Origin: an uncultured Porphyromonadaceae bacterium
Lineage (GTDB): Bacteria; Bacteroidota; Bacteroidia; Bacteroidales; Muribaculaceae
NCBI GenBank assembly: GCA_905212215.1
Contig: CAJMDR010000136.1
Span: forward strand, 1-6,181
DNA length: 6,181 bases
Direction of reading: 5' to 3'
The notes under the pieces were generated by a model. That model was not told where the DNA came from, did not search any database, and saw nothing but the letters and a program-made list of their open reading frames with translations. A program made the position numbers and the translations under genes. Shown piece by piece: positions 5,166 to 6,181 of the stretch. Numbering within the stretch: position 1 is the stretch's first letter; the number at the start of each line of letters is the position of its first letter.

Positions 5166-6181
5166 ATGTTAAAGAAAATACTCGCATTAATAGTTTTGGC
5201 CGTAACCGGCATAACAACCGCCTCATACGCCTGCACACGCATCGTATACCGAGGCGACAGCAATCTCTATATCATAGGACGAAGCCTGGACTGGAAGACT
5301 CCCATCCCCACAAATCTGTATGTCTATCCGCGCGGAGTGAAGTTCGCCAGTTCCTCGCGAGCCGGGGCCTTCTCCTGGACTTCCCGCTACGGCGCTGTCT
5401 ATGCCGTGGGATATGACGCCGGAATCACCGAAGGCATGAATGAGAAAGGCCTCCAAGTGGCAAGCCTGTTCTGCAAGACCGCTCAATATTCCGACTCAAC
5501 CAACAACAACCGTCGTCCCGTCTCATTAGCGGTTTTCGTGGCATGGCTGCTTGATTCCAATGAGACCACGGACCAGGTGCTCAGGCAGGTGGAGAAACAG
5601 GACTTCACTCTTGCCGGGTCCACCTTCGACGGGGGTACAGAGACGAAACTGCATTTCGGCGTCACAGACCGTTTCGGAGCTTCGGCTATCATCGAATTCG
5701 AGGCAGGAAAGATACACACATACCGCACCGACTCCATCAACGCAATGAGCAATGACCCGGAATGGCCGCAGATGTCCGCCATAGTGCAATATTGGCGTAA
5801 TGTGGGCGGAGTGAACATGCTGCCGGGTACCGTGCGCAGTGCCGACCGTTGTGTGCGGGGAGCTTTCTTCGCCGACAACGTGGATAAAGTGGCCGACGCC
5901 GACCTTGGCGCATCTATTACCCGCTCGGTGATGTTCAACGTTTCCGTGCCTTATCTCTACACGGTGAAAGGAGAGCCTAACGTCTCTTCCACACAATGGC
6001 GCTCGCTGTGCAACCTGCGTGACCTGCGCTATTATTTCGACATAGCCACCGCCAACGGGCTCTTCTACATTGACCTCGGTAAATGCGACCTCAAGCCGGG
6101 TGCTCCGGTACTGAAGCTTGTGACTGCAGACTGCACAGATGTTACAGGAATGGCAAACAGGCATCTCCGCAAAGCAGAACC
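5166..6181 (+). CDS. Choloylglycine hydrolase / penicillin V acylase family enzyme, 3' end missing
   Basis: An N-terminal-nucleophile hydrolase that cleaves linear C-N amide bonds. Family members deconjugate bile salts or hydrolyse penicillin V or acyl-homoserine lactones. The signal peptide covers residues 1-22 (LKK, hydrophobic 5-17), and the residue directly after SYA is Cys23, so signal-peptidase cleavage would itself expose the nucleophile. Family residues seen are Arg39 and Asp42 (GRSLDW), the GMNEKGL motif at 90-96, Asn196 in the NDPEW segment (equivalent to the oxyanion Asn), and Arg228/Arg231 in RSADRCVRGAF. At the site where bile salt hydrolases have Asn and many acylases have Tyr, this protein appears to have Phe102. 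With GMNEKGL this suggests the Gram-negative acylase-like branch, but the substrate cannot be assigned. The reading frame runs off the window after 338 codons; the family is usually about 350 residues, so only a short C-terminus is missing. It is probably periplasmic. It is divergent from the TPR/HTH regulator, with 163 nt between start codons. Confidence 0.93.
   Translation, partial: MLKKILALIVLAVTGITTASYACTRIVYRGDSNLYIIGRSLDWKTPIPTNLYVYPRGVKFASSSRAGAFSWTSRYGAVYAVGYDAGITEGMNEKGLQVASLFCKTAQYSDSTNNNRRPVSLAVFVAWLLDSNETTDQVLRQVEKQDFTLAGSTFDGGTETKLHFGVTDRFGASAIIEFEAGKIHTYRTDSINAMSNDPEWPQMSAIVQYWRNVGGVNMLPGTVRSADRCVRGAFFADNVDKVADADLGASITRSVMFNVSVPYLYTVKGEPNVSSTQWRSLCNLRDLRYYFDIATANGLFYIDLGKCDLKPGAPVLKLVTADCTDVTGMANRHLRKAE

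Noticed and set aside
5229..5234. Cys23 of the hydrolase as a lipoprotein acylation site
   Set aside because: The preceding residues S-Y-A do not form a lipobox (no Leu/Val/Ile at -3), and the family needs this Cys free as the N-terminal nucleophile.
5483..6164. Long minus-strand open frames opposite the hydrolase gene
   Set aside because: They lie wholly opposite a gene with recognised catalytic motifs, show no family features, and are best explained as antisense shadows.

Overview
This window looks like a chromosomal segment of a gut-type member of the Bacteroidales. The evidence is four Bacteroidota hallmarks. There are sigma-ABfr-type promoters with a TAnnTTTG -7 box. Genes lack Shine-Dalgarno sequences and have A-rich leaders instead. 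There is a one-component regulator built as TPR, membrane helix, coiled coil and LuxR-like helix-turn-helix (HTH). There are also exported beta-rich proteins with the 'DGT..ITF' motif, one of them with a tail like the type IX secretion sorting domain. The genus cannot be fixed from the sequence; Bacteroides/Phocaeicola-like and Muribaculaceae-like hosts are both possible.

Layout, left to right. Positions 1-234 are non-coding. They hold a clear minus-strand promoter (28-59) that must serve a gene beyond the left edge, with an inverted repeat laid over it. A stand-alone peptide methionine sulfoxide reductase A (msrA, 235-756, +) follows. Positions 757-924 separate msrA from a convergent operon and contain a strong stem-loop (856-892). 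The operon is on the minus strand (3247 to 925). A 160-residue exported protein comes first, followed after 10 nt by a 609-residue exported protein made of repeated beta-type modules. Its promoter lies at 3338-3369.

Next on the minus strand is a regulator of the TPR/membrane/LuxR-HTH type (5002 to 3427). It is split into two overlapping reading frames. The break falls inside a TPR repeat whose first half is in one frame and second half in the other, so this is most likely one gene with a small indel, or a recoded gene, and not two genes. Divergent from it, across a 163-nt spacer, is a choloylglycine hydrolase / penicillin V acylase family enzyme (5166 to beyond the right edge, +). Its signal peptide ends directly before the Cys nucleophile.

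How the parts may work together is inference. The membrane-anchored regulator sits between the exported two-gene operon and the exported amide hydrolase, so it could control either or both in response to an extracytoplasmic signal. A 9-bp motif, AGTGAACGG, occurs once in each of the three intergenic regions right of msrA and was not noticed in coding sequence. It is a candidate shared site. No mobile element, CRISPR array, tRNA or rRNA was seen.
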